Assembly (NCBI RefSeq): GCF_016803135.1
Contig: NZ_JAEVFE010000003.1
Coordinates: 248,001 to 312,000, forward strand
Length of the DNA stretch: 64,000 nt
Reading direction: 5' to 3'
Source of the DNA: Altererythrobacter sp. C41
GTDB taxonomy: Bacteria; Pseudomonadota; Alphaproteobacteria; Sphingomonadales; Sphingomonadaceae
In this document: positions 28,387 through 38,818 of the stretch, one piece after another
Layout of the letters: the number at the start of each line of letters is the position of its first letter
Position numbering within the stretch: the first letter of the stretch is position 1
Position numbers and translations under genes: made by a program
Notes under the pieces: generated by a model
Databases searched by the model: none
Seen by the model: the letters and a program-made list of their open reading frames with translations, nothing else
What the model was told of the DNA's origin: nothing

Positions 28387-30084
28387 TTATTGAGCCGATG
28401 TGTTGGCCGGCGCGTCTTCCGTTGCATTTCCGGCCATGTAGTAGCGTTCGCCGCCGACCCAGGTCTCCAGGACCCGGGTGGCGCGCAGTTCGTCCGGAGT
28501 CGCGAGGAGCGGGTCGCGGTCGATCATCACGAAGTCCGCGCGCTCACCCTCGACCAGGCGGCCGAATCGGCCCTCCGCGAAGGCCGCGTAGGCGCCGTCG
28601 CTGGTGAAGGCCGCGAGCGCCCGCTCGCGCGACACTGCCTCTTCGGGCCGCCAGCCGCCGAACGGCTGTCCGTCCGCGCCTTGGCGAGTGAAGGCGGCTG
28701 CGAGTCCGGCAAAGGGATCGGGCGCTTCCACCGGTGCATCCGAACCGAACACCAGCGTGGCGCCGGCGTCGGCAATGCTCTTCCAGGCGTAGGCGCCTTC
28801 GAGTCGCGCGGGATCGAGCCGCGCCTCGGCCATCAGCCGGTCGGAGGTCTGGTGCACCGGCTGCATCGAGGCGACGATGCCGCGCCCTCCGAATTTCGCG
28901 ATGTCTGCGGGGTCGATGATCTGGGCATGCTCGATCCGCCAGCGCCGGTCGCCCTCGTACGTGCCGGCGAGTTCGTGGATCGCCGAAAGCACCTCGCCGT
29001 TGGCGGCATCGCCGATCGCGTGGACCGCGATCTGGAACTTGTCGAGCGCGGCGCGGCTCATCAGATTGCGAAGCTGCGAACCGGTGAGCAGCGGCAGCCC
29101 GGTGTTGTCCGGGTCGTCCGCATAGGGGCGCTTGAGCCACGCCCCGCGCGAGCCGAGCGCGCCGTCGAGATAGATCTTGACCCCGTTGAGCCGGAGCTTG
29201 TCGTCGTAGAGCCAGGGGGAGGGACGGGGGCCGGCGATCAGCTCCATGGCCCCGGTTCCCGCCGCATAGGCCATGATGCGGATCTTGAGCCAGCCGCTGT
29301 CGCCCGCGCGGCGGTAGGACTGCCAGTCCTCGATCGTGGTGCCCATGTCGGCCGCCGCGGTCACGCCGTTGCGAAGGAGGATCTCCTGCGCCTTCTGCAG
29401 CGCCAGATCCCGGTCGGCCGGGCGCGGTTCGGGGACCTTGGCGGCGATCAGGCCGGTGGCGGCGTCGACGAAGACTCCGGCCGGCTTGCGCGATCCCGCG
29501 ACCCGCTCGATCCGCCCGCCAGCAGGATCGGCGGTGGCGTCCGTCACGCCCGCGATCCGCATGGCCGCCGAGTTCGCCCAGCCGGCGTGGCCATCGACCC
29601 GCTCGAGCCAGACGGGGCGATCCGCCACCACGGCGTCGAGCTCGGCTGCGGTGGGGAAGCGGCCGAGACCCCACTTCACTTGATTCCACCCGCGCCCGAT
29701 GATCCAGCGCCGCCCCGGATTCGCAGCCGCGTATTCGGCGATCTTCGCCTGCGCTTCCGCGAGCGAATTCGTGTCCGACAGGTCCAGCGTGATCGCCGCG
29801 AAGCCGAGACCCATGACGTGGAGATGCGAATCGATCATGCCGGGAATGACGAAGCGGCCATCGCCGTCGACCTGGAAGTCGACGTCGCGCGGGCGCTTGT
29901 CGCGGCGGTCGAGCACGTCCTTGATGCGCCCGTCGTCGCCGATCACCAGGCCGGTGAAGTTGTCGATCTCGCCGTCCTCGTCGATCGTGACGCCCTGGAT
30001 GTTGTCGATCAGCGTGTCGGCCGCGGCCGCGGCGCTCCAGCAGCCGGCGGCAAGGGCAAGGGCGGAGGTGGCAAGACGGATCAT
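28387..30084 (-). CDS. Secreted amidohydrolase, YtcJ-like (amidohydrolase 3 family)
   Basis: The 565-residue product has a signal peptide (MIRLATSALALAAGCWSAAAAAD). The metal-site motif GMIDSHLHVMG (HxH) opens the TIM barrel; further ligands are likely in HAIGDAANGEV, RIEHAQIID and FGSDAPVEAPDP, the usual amidohydrolase-3 order. YtcJ-like enzymes hydrolyse amides of unknown identity. I start at ATG 30084; the open frame to 30135 has no signal logic. It diverges from threonine ammonia-lyase. A periplasmic location is likely. Confidence 0.9.
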   Translation of the reverse strand: MIRLATSALALAAGCWSAAAAADTLIDNIQGVTIDEDGEIDNFTGLVIGDDGRIKDVLDRRDKRPRDVDFQVDGDGRFVIPGMIDSHLHVMGLGFAAITLDLSDTNSLAEAQAKIAEYAAANPGRRWIIGRGWNQVKWGLGRFPTAAELDAVVADRPVWLERVDGHAGWANSAAMRIAGVTDATADPAGGRIERVAGSRKPAGVFVDAATGLIAAKVPEPRPADRDLALQKAQEILLRNGVTAAADMGTTIEDWQSYRRAGDSGWLKIRIMAYAAGTGAMELIAGPRPSPWLYDDKLRLNGVKIYLDGALGSRGAWLKRPYADDPDNTGLPLLTGSQLRNLMSRAALDKFQIAVHAIGDAANGEVLSAIHELAGTYEGDRRWRIEHAQIIDPADIAKFGGRGIVASMQPVHQTSDRLMAEARLDPARLEGAYAWKSIADAGATLVFGSDAPVEAPDPFAGLAAAFTRQGADGQPFGGWRPEEAVSRERALAAFTSDGAYAAFAEGRFGRLVEGERADFVMIDRDPLLATPDELRATRVLETWVGGERYYMAGNATEDAPANTSAQ

Positions 30085-30228
30085 GCAGGCATTCCTCTGT
30101 CGCGGGCGGGACGTGAGACCCGGATGGGCGGGCAACTAGGGCAAGTCGGCGCCAAAGCAAATGCCCGCGCGCGGACACGTAACAAGCCGTGTTTCCTGCC
30201 GCCGGGTTTTGCCCTAGGGCGCTTGGCC

Positions 30229-31482
30229 ATGAACCAGACCCAATCCGTTTCCGCTGCGGAATCCGCGGCGCAGAGCCTGACCATCGACGATGTCCGCGCG
30301 GCCGCAGAGCGGATCAAGGGCGCAGTGGTTCGCACGCCCACGATGTACAGCCAGACTCTCTCGGAGATCGCCGGGGCCGACATCTGGCTCAAGTTCGAGA
30401 ACTTGCAGTTCACCGCCGCCTACAAGGAACGCGGCGCGCTCAACGCGCTGCTGCTGCTGTCGCAGGAACAGCGCGAGCGCGGGGTCATCGCGGCCTCGGC
30501 CGGAAACCACTCGCAGGGGCTCAGCTACCATGGCCGGCGGCTCGGCGTGCCGGTGACGATCGTCATGCCGCGGCCCACGCCGACGGTGAAGGTCATGCAG
30601 ACCGAGAGCGTCGGCGGCAACGTCGTGCTCGAGGGCGAGACATTCGACGAGGCCTACGCCCATGCGCGCAAGCTGGAGCAGGAGCTCGGCCTGACCTTCG
30701 TTCATCCGTTCGACGATCCCAATGTCGCGGCAGGGGCGGGCACGACCGCGCTCGAGATGCTCGAGGACGCGCCCGAGATCGACTGCCTCGTCACCCCGAT
30801 CGGCGGCGGCGGGCTGATTTCGGGCATGGCGACGGTAGCGCGCGCGCTGCGGCCCGACATGCAGGTGATCGGCGTCCAGGCGGCGCTGTTCCCCTCGATG
30901 TACGCCAAGATCAAGGGCGAGAATCCGATCTGCGGCGGCGATACCCTGGCCGAAGGGATTGCGGTCAAGGCGCCCGGCGTATTCACCTCGCAGGTGATCG
31001 CCGAGCGGGTCGACGACATCCTGCTGGTGAGCGAGGAAGCGCTGGAAAAGGCGGTCTCGCTCCTGCTTCAGATCGAGAAGACGGTGGTCGAGGGTGCCGG
31101 GTCAGCCGGCCTCGCCGCCATGCTCGAGCACCGGGAGCGTTTTGCCGGGCGCAAGGTCGGTCTGGTCCTGTGCGGCGGCAATATCGACACGCGCCTGCTC
31201 GCCAACGTGCTCCTGCGCGATCTCGCCCGCTCGGGCCGGCTCTCGCGGCTGCGCATCACGCTGCAGGACCGCCCCGGCGCGCTCTACCGCGTGATGCGCG
31301 AATTCGAGGCGCACAACGTCAACATCATCGAGATCTACCATCAGCGGATCTTCACCAGCCTGCCGGCCAAGGGCCTGATCACCGACATCGAGTGCGAAGC
31401 GCGCGACCGCGAGCAGATCGACGCGCTGATCGCGGCGCTACGGGCCAACGGCTATTCGGTGAGCCAGGTGGAACTCGCCTGA
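30229..31482 (+). CDS. ilvA: Threonine ammonia-lyase (threonine deaminase)
   Basis: The 417-residue product is a fold-type II PLP enzyme. The PLP lysine is K66 in AAYKERGA, the phosphate loop is PIGGGGLISGM, and an SAGNHSQG segment binds the cofactor. The C-terminal 75 residues form a single ACT domain (LQDRPGALYRVMREFEAHNV). The one-ACT layout resembles the catabolic/TdcB-like or short IlvA forms rather than the two-ACT E. coli IlvA. It converts threonine to 2-oxobutanoate. The open frame extends far upstream to 28309, but ATG 30229 is the first sensible start. Confidence 0.93.
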   Translation: MNQTQSVSAAESAAQSLTIDDVRAAAERIKGAVVRTPTMYSQTLSEIAGADIWLKFENLQFTAAYKERGALNALLLLSQEQRERGVIAASAGNHSQGLSYHGRRLGVPVTIVMPRPTPTVKVMQTESVGGNVVLEGETFDEAYAHARKLEQELGLTFVHPFDDPNVAAGAGTTALEMLEDAPEIDCLVTPIGGGGLISGMATVARALRPDMQVIGVQAALFPSMYAKIKGENPICGGDTLAEGIAVKAPGVFTSQVIAERVDDILLVSEEALEKAVSLLLQIEKTVVEGAGSAGLAAMLEHRERFAGRKVGLVLCGGNIDTRLLANVLLRDLARSGRLSRLRITLQDRPGALYRVMREFEAHNVNIIEIYHQRIFTSLPAKGLITDIECEARDREQIDALIAALRANGYSVSQVELA

Positions 31483-31648
31483 CGTACGAGAGCCGGCCGG
31501 CTGCCCCGCCAGCTCTGATTGTGCAAAACGGCCCGTCCCAGCCATGATACATGGTTAAGGGACTTTTACCGCGCGGCACTTGTCGGCATAGTCGGGATCG
31601 AATTGCAGCCCTGTTCGATTCTGCTGTCAGAGAGGTAGATTCCACGCC

Positions 31649-32491
31649 GTGACGGCCCCCGTTCGTTTTCCCCGGTTCTTCGTGACCAGCCCGGCGCCGT
31701 GCCCCTATCTGCCCGGCCGCAGCGAACGGAAGGTGTTCACCGAACTCAAGGGCGCGAACGCCGACCAGCTCAACGAAGCGCTCGGCCGGATCGGTTTCCG
31801 CCGCAGCCAGACGGTCGCCTACCGCCCGAGCTGCCTCGACTGCCAAGCCTGCGTTTCGGTGCGGGTCGTCGCAAGCGAGTTCGAGCCGTCCTCCACCCAG
31901 CGGCGCATCATGCGGCGCAACGAGGATCTGGTCGCCACCGAATGCCGCCCCTGGGCGACGGACGAACAGTTCGCCTTGCTGCAGCGCTATCTCGGCGTGC
32001 GGCACCCGGGCGGCGGCATGGCGTCGATGGACGAATTCGACTTCGCGGATATGGTGGAACACACTCCCGTAACCAGCTATGTGGTTGAATATCGGGAGCC
32101 CTCCGACGGTCAGAGGCCGGGTCGCCTTGTGGGAGCGTGCCTGACTGATCGGCAGGGTGACGGCCTGTCGATGATCTACAGTTTCTACGACCCGGAGCAC
32201 GAGGCACGGTCTGGACTTGGAACCTACATCATCCTCGACCACATCCGGCGCGCCGCCGCAGACGGGCTGCCTTACGTCTATCTCGGCTATTGGGTCGATG
32301 GTTCGCAGCGCATGCAGTACAAGATCCGCTTCCGTCCGATGGAGCGGCTTGGGCACGACGGCTGGCGCCGCTTCGACACCGAGCAGCAGGACGCGCTCAT
32401 CGCTGCGGCCGTCGCCCGCAAGCCCGACGCCGACACCGACGGCCGGCCGGCCAAAGACGGGACCGCGCACCAGTATCGTCTGCCGAAATAA
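31649..32491 (+). CDS. bpt: Aspartate/glutamate leucyltransferase (Bpt-type)
   Basis: The 280-residue product belongs to the arginyl-tRNA-protein transferase family. It has the N-terminal [24 protein letters not shown] region and [12 protein letters not shown], with paired cysteines as in the family, and the GNAT-like C-terminal [20 protein letters not shown]. Bacterial Bpt adds Leu to N-terminal Asp/Glu for N-degron proteolysis. The start is GTG 31649 with AGAGGTAG upstream. Its 3' end overlaps the presumed start region of tamA. Confidence 0.92.
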   Translation: MTAPVRFPRFFVTSPAPCPYLPGRSERKVFTELKGANADQLNEALGRIGFRRSQTVAYRPSCLDCQACVSVRVVASEFEPSSTQRRIMRRNEDLVATECRPWATDEQFALLQRYLGVRHPGGGMASMDEFDFADMVEHTPVTSYVVEYREPSDGQRPGRLVGACLTDRQGDGLSMIYSFYDPEHEARSGLGTYIILDHIRRAAADGLPYVYLGYWVDGSQRMQYKIRFRPMERLGHDGWRRFDTEQQDALIAAAVARKPDADTDGRPAKDGTAHQYRLPK

Positions 32492-34622
32492 CCTCGCAGC
32501 CACGCTCGCTCTCGCGCTGGCGGTCGCGCCTCAGGCGGTGCTGGCGCAGGACCCCGGCGCCAGCCTCGAAGACCTGATCCCCGATTCGGCGGTCGAAAAT
32601 CCCGAAGGGTGGGCCGAACAGGGCGTGGAGCCCGAAGCGCGCGAGCTTGCCGAGCAGGCGCCGGACCTTGCACCCGATTCGCCGCTCGACGAGGACGTCG
32701 CCATCACCGTCCCCTGGCCCGACCAGATGGACATTCCCGAACCCGAGCGGCTGCCGCGCGACGAAAGCATCCAGTTCGCCGACCTCGACGAGGAGGAGGA
32801 CGAGCTCGGCGCCGTGGCCGCCGGCGAGGTGATCACGCTGGGGCCGGAGCTCTCGCTCGGCTTCCCCGCGGACGAGGAAAGCTTCCCCATGCGCGGCGAG
32901 TTCGCCAAGCGCTTCGAATCGCTCTCCACGATCGAGGAACTGCAGGACGGCGATACCGACGACAACATCGCGCAGCTCTCCGCCCGTGCGCGCGAGGACG
33001 AGGCGCTGCTGGCCGAGCTGCTGCGCGTCTACGGCTACTACGATGCGCAGGTGATCCGCACCGTCGGCGGTATCCGCCCGGGACGCGAGGAGGCGGCGCA
33101 GGGACCGAACGTCCGCTTCGATATCGTGCCGGGGCCGCGTTACCGCTTCGGAGCGATCGATCTCGGCCAGCTCGATCAGGCGATCGATTACGAGAGCCTT
33201 CGGGCCGCGTTCGAGATCCAGCCGGGCGATCCGTTGTCGAGCGACAAGATCGTCGAGGAGCAGTTCGACCTCGACCGGGCGCTGGGCGAGACCGGCTATC
33301 CTTTCGCCGCGATCGATGCGCCCGAACTGCTCATCGATCATGCACGGACCGAGGGCGACCTGACGCTGCCGGTCCAGCCCAACGGCAAGTACGTGTTCGG
33401 GGAAGTCGTCAGCGGCATGCCCGACTTCCTCTCGAGCGAGCATCTGGCGACGATCGCGCGATTCGATCCGGGCGACACCTACAAGCGCAGTCTGGAAACG
33501 GACCTCAGGCAGGCGATCCTCGCGACCGGTCTCGTCTCCTCGGTCACGATCAGGAAGCGCGAGGTCACGCCGCCTTCCGGCAATCAGCTCGGCGAAGTCG
33601 CGCTCGACGTGGACATGACCGAAGCCGAACTGCGCACGATCGCCGGCGCGATCGGCTACGGTTCGGAAGAAGGCTACCGGGTGGAGGCGAGCTGGGAGCA
33701 TCGCAACTTCTTCCCGCCCGAAGGCGCGCTCCGCGTGCGCGGGATCGTGGGGACGCAGGAACAGCTCGCCGGGGTCACTTTCCGCCGCAACAATTTCGGC
33801 GGGCGCGACCGGATTCTCAACGTGGATGCCTACGCCAGCACGATCGACAGTCCGGCGTTCGACGCGCGCACGGTCGCCTTCGTCGCGACCTATTCGCGTT
33901 CGTCGACGCTGCTGTTCCAGAAGCCGATCAGCTGGAGCGTCGGGTTCGAAGCGATCGCGACCGGCGAACGTCCGCCGGTGACCGACGACGCCCCGCCCGA
34001 GCCGCGCCAGACCTACTTCGTCGGCGCGCTTCCGATGTCGATCCTTTACGACACGACCGACGACCTGCTCGACCCGACCGAAGGCTTCCGGCTCGGCGGG
34101 CGGGTTTCGCCCGAGATCTCGCGCAGCAACGGAACCGAGAGCTTCTATGTCCGCGCGCAGGTCGACGCGAGCTACTACCAGCAGGTCAGCGATACGGTCG
34201 TGCTTGCAGGGCGCGGGCGGCTCGGCTCGATCCAGGGCACGGCGATCGAGAACATCGCGCCGTCGCGGCGGTTCTACGCGGGCGGCGGCGGATCGGTGCG
34301 CGGCTACGGCTATCGCAAGATCGGGCCGCGCAATGACCAGGGCGATCCGACCGGCGGCCGCTCGCTCGCCGAACTGGCGTTCGAGGCGCGGATCAAGACC
34401 GGCTTCTTCGACGGTGCGCTCTCGGTCGTACCGTTCATCGACGCCGGTACCGTGAGCACCAGTACGACGCCCGACTTCGAGACGTTCCGTCTCGGCGCGG
34501 GCGTCGGCATACGCTACCAGACCGGCTTCGGCCCGATCCGCATCGACGTCGGCGCGCCGCTCAATCCCGGACCCGACGATAGCCCGGTCGCCGTCTACGT
34601 CTCGCTGGGGCAGGCCTTCTGA
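32349..34622 (+). CDS. tamA: TamA-like outer-membrane assembly protein (Omp85 family); start uncertain
   Basis: The product ends in an Omp85 barrel: the segment ending [20 protein letters not shown] holds the VRGY motif, and a last strand is YVSLGQAF. It is preceded by three POTRA-like segments and an acidic, Pro/Glu-rich N-terminus. A clear signal peptide core ([21 protein letters not shown]) lies at codons 32487-32549, but no ATG, GTG or TTG lies within 45 codons upstream of it in frame; the nearest is TTG 32349, used here. A non-standard start near 32475 (ATC) is possible. It overlaps bpt at its 5' end and tamB by one base (TGATG). TamA and TamB together help insert outer-membrane proteins. 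Confidence 0.88.
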   Translation: MGTTAGAASTPSSRTRSSLRPSPASPTPTPTAGRPKTGPRTSIVCRNNLAATLALALAVAPQAVLAQDPGASLEDLIPDSAVENPEGWAEQGVEPEARELAEQAPDLAPDSPLDEDVAITVPWPDQMDIPEPERLPRDESIQFADLDEEEDELGAVAAGEVITLGPELSLGFPADEESFPMRGEFAKRFESLSTIEELQDGDTDDNIAQLSARAREDEALLAELLRVYGYYDAQVIRTVGGIRPGREEAAQGPNVRFDIVPGPRYRFGAIDLGQLDQAIDYESLRAAFEIQPGDPLSSDKIVEEQFDLDRALGETGYPFAAIDAPELLIDHARTEGDLTLPVQPNGKYVFGEVVSGMPDFLSSEHLATIARFDPGDTYKRSLETDLRQAILATGLVSSVTIRKREVTPPSGNQLGEVALDVDMTEAELRTIAGAIGYGSEEGYRVEASWEHRNFFPPEGALRVRGIVGTQEQLAGVTFRRNNFGGRDRILNVDAYASTIDSPAFDARTVAFVATYSRSSTLLFQKPISWSVGFEAIATGERPPVTDDAPPEPRQTYFVGALPMSILYDTTDDLLDPTEGFRLGGRVSPEISRSNGTESFYVRAQVDASYYQQVSDTVVLAGRGRLGSIQGTAIENIAPSRRFYAGGGGSVRGYGYRKIGPRNDQGDPTGGRSLAELAFEARIKTGFFDGALSVVPFIDAGTVSTSTTPDFETFRLGAGVGIRYQTGFGPIRIDVGAPLNPGPDDSPVAVYVSLGQAF

Positions 34623-37600
34623 TGGCGGAAGACGAGAGCATCGCGCCCGCCGAGGAGGCCGTGCCGCCGCGCCGCCGCCGCTCGCGGATCGTCCGGATGA
34701 GCCGGTGGACCGCGGGGATCATCGCCGGTTTCGCGGCGATCGTGCTGCTCGCGCTCGTGGTGCTCAACAGCCCGATCGGGAAGCGCTTCATCGTGGACCG
34801 CATCGCCGAGGTGGCGCCGGCCTCCGGCCTGCGGATCTCGATCGGCCGGATCGAAGGCGACATCTACCGCCGCGCGACCCTGCACGACGTTACCCTGTCC
34901 GACCCCCAGGGGCCCTTCCTCACGGTGCCGGTGGCGGAGCTCGACTGGCGCCCGCTCAACTGGCTGTGGAGCGGGCTCGACGTGCGCAATCTCACGGCTC
35001 GGCGCGGCACACTGCTGCGCACGCCCGAGCTGCTTCCCGGTGATCCCGACGCGCCGATCCTGCCCAACTTCGACATCCGCGTGGACCGGCTGGAGCTCGA
35101 CAACTTCCGGGTCGCACGCGGAGTGGTCGACGACCGCGAGCACCGGGTCGATCTCGCGGCCAAGGCCGATATCCGCGACGGGCGCGTCTTCCTCACGGCC
35201 GACGGCACCCTGGGCGAGCGCGACCGGCTGCATCTGCTGGTCGACGCGGAGCCGGACGGCGACCGGTTCGACATCGATCTCGACTACCTCGCGCCGCAGG
35301 AGGGGGTGATCGCCGGCCTGATCGGCGCCGACGCCGGATACCGCGCGCTGATCAAGGGCAATGGCACCTGGAGCGGCTGGCGCGGGGCGCTGCTCGTCCA
35401 GCGCGAGGGCGAGCGCTTCGCCGCCTTCCGCCTCACCAACCGCGACGGGCGCTACGGCATCGTCGGGCAGGCGACCCCGGCACCGGCGCTGACCGGGCAG
35501 GCCGCCGAGATGCTCGACGGCGCGATCTCGCTCGCTGCATTCGGCACGCTGAAGGACAGCGTGCTTGCGGGCGATCTCGCCGTCCGTTCGAGTGCGATCG
35601 ACGGCGAAGCCGAGGGGACGGTCGATCTCGGGAACAACGTGTTCGATGACCTGGTGCTCGACTTCCGGCTCGCCGAGGCCGGGTTCGGCCCCGACATGCG
35701 GATCGAAGGCGCGCGCGTGCTCGCGACTCTCGACGGCGCTTTCCGCGACCTGACGATCGGCCACCGGCTCGTGGTCGACCGCTTCGCCAGCGGGACGACC
35801 GAAGTGCGCGGCTTGGTCCAGGAGGGCACCGCGACCTACGACGGCGCCCGCTGGACCTTCCCGCTCGACGCGCGGGTGCAGCAGGTGGTTGCCGGAAACG
35901 ACCTGATCGACCCGCGGCTGGTGCGCGGCCGGCTCGCCGGCACCGTCGCGTACAGCGGCACGCGCATCGTGTCCGACGATCTGCGGCTCGTCTTCCCCGA
36001 TGCCAGCGCGCGCTTCTCGCTGCGCGGCGAGACGCGGACCGGCGCCTACGCGATCGCCGGACCGATCGCGCTGCGCGGGCTCCGGCTGGAGAACATCGGC
36101 ACCGTCGACGGTACGGCCAAGATCCTGTTCAAGACCGCGAGCGGCGTGCCCTGGACGCTGAACGCCAATTTCGCCGGCCGCATCCCCGACGTCGAGAATG
36201 CCACCCTCGCGAACCTCGCCGGTCCCTCGATCCGCTTCCGCGGCGGCGTGGGGCTGAGCGGGGCGGGGCCGATCGTCTTCCGCGACGTCTCGCTCGATGC
36301 CGCCAAGCTCCAGCTCGCGCTCGACGGGCAGGTGCGCGAGGGTGGGACGACACTTGCCGGGCGCGGGTCGCATACCGAGTACGGGCCGTTCACGGTCGAG
36401 GCCGCGCTGGACGGCACGGGGCCGACGGCGGAGCTGGTCTTCGCCAGCCCGTTCCCGGCCGCGGGGCTGGAGGACGTGCGCGTCGCCATCGCGCCGATCG
36501 AGGACGGCTTCCAGATCGACACCGAAGGCGGCTCCATGCTCGGCCCGTTCGAGGGGACGCTGGGGCTGTACATGCCGGCAGGCGGCCCGACGCGGATCGC
36601 GATCGACCGCCTCGACGTGTGGCAGACCAGCGTGCGCGGCGATCTGCTGCTCGGCGACGGCGGGATCACCGGCGATCTCGCGCTCTCTGGCGGCGGGCTC
36701 GACGGGACGGTGGCCCTCGCCCCGCGCGGCGGCGGGCAGGGGTTCGCAGTCGACCTCGCCGCCAACAACGCACGCTTCGGCGGCGAGACGACGATCGCGA
36801 TCGGACGGGCGCAGATCGAAGGCAGCGGCCTGCTGGTCGACGGGAACAGCACGATAGAAGGCCGCGTCTCCGCGCAAGGCCTGCAGTACGGCACGCTCTT
36901 CCTCGGCCGGTTGGCTGCGAACGCGCGGCTGCGCAACGGGGAGGGCGACATCAGCGCCGCGTTCTCCGGCCGCCGCGGCAGCCGCTTCAACATGCAGGTC
37001 GAGGCGCAGGTCGCAGCGAACCGCATCGCGGTCGCAGCGCGCGGTGACTTCGCCGGGCGGCGCATCCGCATGCCGCGCCGCGCCGTGCTGCTCGCGCAGG
37101 AAGGCGGCGGCTGGGCGCTCCAGCCTACGCAGATCAGCTACGGCCGCGGCATCGCCATCGCCCAGGGCCGCTTCGGCGGCGACGAGCCGACCGCGCTGCA
37201 GGTGCAACTGGCGCGCATGCCGCTCTCGCTGGTGGACGTGGCGGTGGCGGACATGGGCCTCGGCGGCACGATCTCCGGCATCGTCGACTACAACGCCGGC
37301 GCCAGTGGGCTGCCGGTGGGCAGCGTGCGCGTGCAGGTCGACGGGCTGACCCGTTCCGGCCTCGTGCTCTCCTCGCGTCCGATCGATCTCTCCCTCGTCG
37401 CCAGGCTGAGCGAGGATCGGCTGGAGACGCGCGCCGTGATCGACGAGGGCGAGGAACGGCGCGGGCGGCTGCAGGGCCGCATCTCGGGCCTGCCGCAATC
37501 GGGCGCCCTGTTCGACCGGCTGCGCGCCGGCAGCCTGTTCGCGCAGCTCCGCTACGCCGGCCCGGCCGACGCGCTCTGGCGCCTCGCGGCGATCGATGCG

Positions 37601-38818
37601 TTCGACCTCACCGGTCCGCTCTCGCTCGCCGCCAACGTCACCGGCACGCTGGCCGAACCGCGCGTGCGCGGCTCGATGGCGAGCGACGACCTGCGGGTCC
37701 GTAGCGGGCTCTCGGGCACCGACATCACCGGCGTTACCGCGCGCGGCGATTTCGAAGGCTCCCGCCTGCGCCTGACCCGGTTCAGCGGCTCGACCCCCAA
37801 CGGCGGCACCGTTTCCGGTAGCGGCACGGTGACGCTGCGCGACCTGGGCGAGCGCGGCCCGCAGATGGACATTCGGGCGGCCGCACGGAATGCCCGCCTG
37901 CTCAACGCCAACGGTCTTTCGGCGACCGTCACCGGCCCGCTGCGGATCGTCTCCGACGGGCTGGGCGGCACGATCGCCGGGCGCCTGCTGGTCAACCGGG
38001 CGAGCTGGAGCCTCGGCACCGCCGCCACCGCGCAGGACCTGCCGCAGATCGAAACGCGGGAGATCAACGCGCCGGCCGACATCGCGCCGCCCCGGGCCGC
38101 CAGCGCTCCGTGGCGCTATCTGATCGATGCCCGCGCCCCGAGCCGCGTCGACGTCGACGGCATGGGGCTCGACAGCGAATGGAGCGCCAACGTGCGCGTC
38201 CGCGGAACGACCGACGATCCACGCATCGGCGGCGAGGCCCGGGTGGTTCGCGGCGAGTACAACTTCGCCGGCACCAGCTTCGAACTGACGCGCGGCCGGA
38301 TCGAGTTCGACGAGAGCGGCCCGATCGACCCGCGGATCGACATCCGCGCCGAGACCGAGCGCGACGGCCTCGACGTCATCGTCCAGGTGCAGGGCAATGC
38401 CATGCAGCCGGAGATCAGCTTCACCTCCAGTCCCGCGCTGCCGGAGGAGGAGATCCTTGCGCGGCTGCTGTTCGGCGGCTCGATCACGGAGCTTTCCGCG
38501 ACCGATGCGCTCCAGCTCGGCGCGGCGGTCGCCTCGCTGCGGGGCGGGGGCGGGCTCGATCCGATCAACCAGCTTCGCACCGCGATCGGGCTCGACCGGC
38601 TGCGTATCGTCGGACCCGATCCGGCGCTCGACCGCGGCACCGCCGTCGCCGTGGGCAAGAACTTCGGGCGCCGCTTCTATGCCGAGTTGATCACCGACGG
38701 GCAGGGCTACAGCGCCACCGAAGTCGAGTTCCGCGTGACCTCGTGGCTCTCGCTGCTCGCGAGCATCTCCACCATCGGCCGCGAAAGCGTGCGGGCGGAG
38801 ATCAGCCGGGACTACTGA
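34622..38818 (+). CDS. tamB: Translocation and assembly module protein TamB
   Basis: The 1398-residue product has one N-terminal membrane anchor (TAGIIAGFAAIVLLALVVL, about residues 30-48), a very long run of beta-strand repeats and the C-terminal TamB/DUF490 domain with FGGSITELSATDALQLG and a closing VTSWLSLLASISTIGRESV. TamB-like AsmA relatives span the periplasm and act with TamA or in lipid transport. ATG 34622 overlaps the tamA stop by one base. Size is in the family range. It ends seven bases into the convergent lysozyme gene. Confidence 0.95.
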   Translation: MAEDESIAPAEEAVPPRRRRSRIVRMSRWTAGIIAGFAAIVLLALVVLNSPIGKRFIVDRIAEVAPASGLRISIGRIEGDIYRRATLHDVTLSDPQGPFLTVPVAELDWRPLNWLWSGLDVRNLTARRGTLLRTPELLPGDPDAPILPNFDIRVDRLELDNFRVARGVVDDREHRVDLAAKADIRDGRVFLTADGTLGERDRLHLLVDAEPDGDRFDIDLDYLAPQEGVIAGLIGADAGYRALIKGNGTWSGWRGALLVQREGERFAAFRLTNRDGRYGIVGQATPAPALTGQAAEMLDGAISLAAFGTLKDSVLAGDLAVRSSAIDGEAEGTVDLGNNVFDDLVLDFRLAEAGFGPDMRIEGARVLATLDGAFRDLTIGHRLVVDRFASGTTEVRGLVQEGTATYDGARWTFPLDARVQQVVAGNDLIDPRLVRGRLAGTVAYSGTRIVSDDLRLVFPDASARFSLRGETRTGAYAIAGPIALRGLRLENIGTVDGTAKILFKTASGVPWTLNANFAGRIPDVENATLANLAGPSIRFRGGVGLSGAGPIVFRDVSLDAAKLQLALDGQVREGGTTLAGRGSHTEYGPFTVEAALDGTGPTAELVFASPFPAAGLEDVRVAIAPIEDGFQIDTEGGSMLGPFEGTLGLYMPAGGPTRIAIDRLDVWQTSVRGDLLLGDGGITGDLALSGGGLDGTVALAPRGGGQGFAVDLAANNARFGGETTIAIGRAQIEGSGLLVDGNSTIEGRVSAQGLQYGTLFLGRLAANARLRNGEGDISAAFSGRRGSRFNMQVEAQVAANRIAVAARGDFAGRRIRMPRRAVLLAQEGGGWALQPTQISYGRGIAIAQGRFGGDEPTALQVQLARMPLSLVDVAVADMGLGGTISGIVDYNAGASGLPVGSVRVQVDGLTRSGLVLSSRPIDLSLVARLSEDRLETRAVIDEGEERRGRLQGRISGLPQSGALFDRLRAGSLFAQLRYAGPADALWRLAAIDAFDLTGPLSLAANVTGTLAEPRVRGSMASDDLRVRSGLSGTDITGVTARGDFEGSRLRLTRFSGSTPNGGTVSGSGTVTLRDLGERGPQMDIRAAARNARLLNANGLSATVTGPLRIVSDGLGGTIAGRLLVNRASWSLGTAATAQDLPQIETREINAPADIAPPRAASAPWRYLIDARAPSRVDVDGMGLDSEWSANVRVRGTTDDPRIGGEARVVRGEYNFAGTSFELTRGRIEFDESGPIDPRIDIRAETERDGLDVIVQVQGNAMQPEISFTSSPALPEEEILARLLFGGSITELSATDALQLGAAVASLRGGGGLDPINQLRTAIGLDRLRIVGPDPALDRGTAVAVGKNFGRRFYAELITDGQGYSATEVEFRVTSWLSLLASISTIGRESVRAEISRDY

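Noticed and set aside
28309-30228. Upstream extension of the threonine deaminase frame to 1057 residues
   Set aside because: The extra 640 codons are antisense to the amidohydrolase; only ATG 30229 onward has the PLP and ACT signatures.
34595-37498. Minus-strand frame of 967 codons over tamB
   Set aside because: It mirrors the strongly biased codon use of tamB and has no family features.
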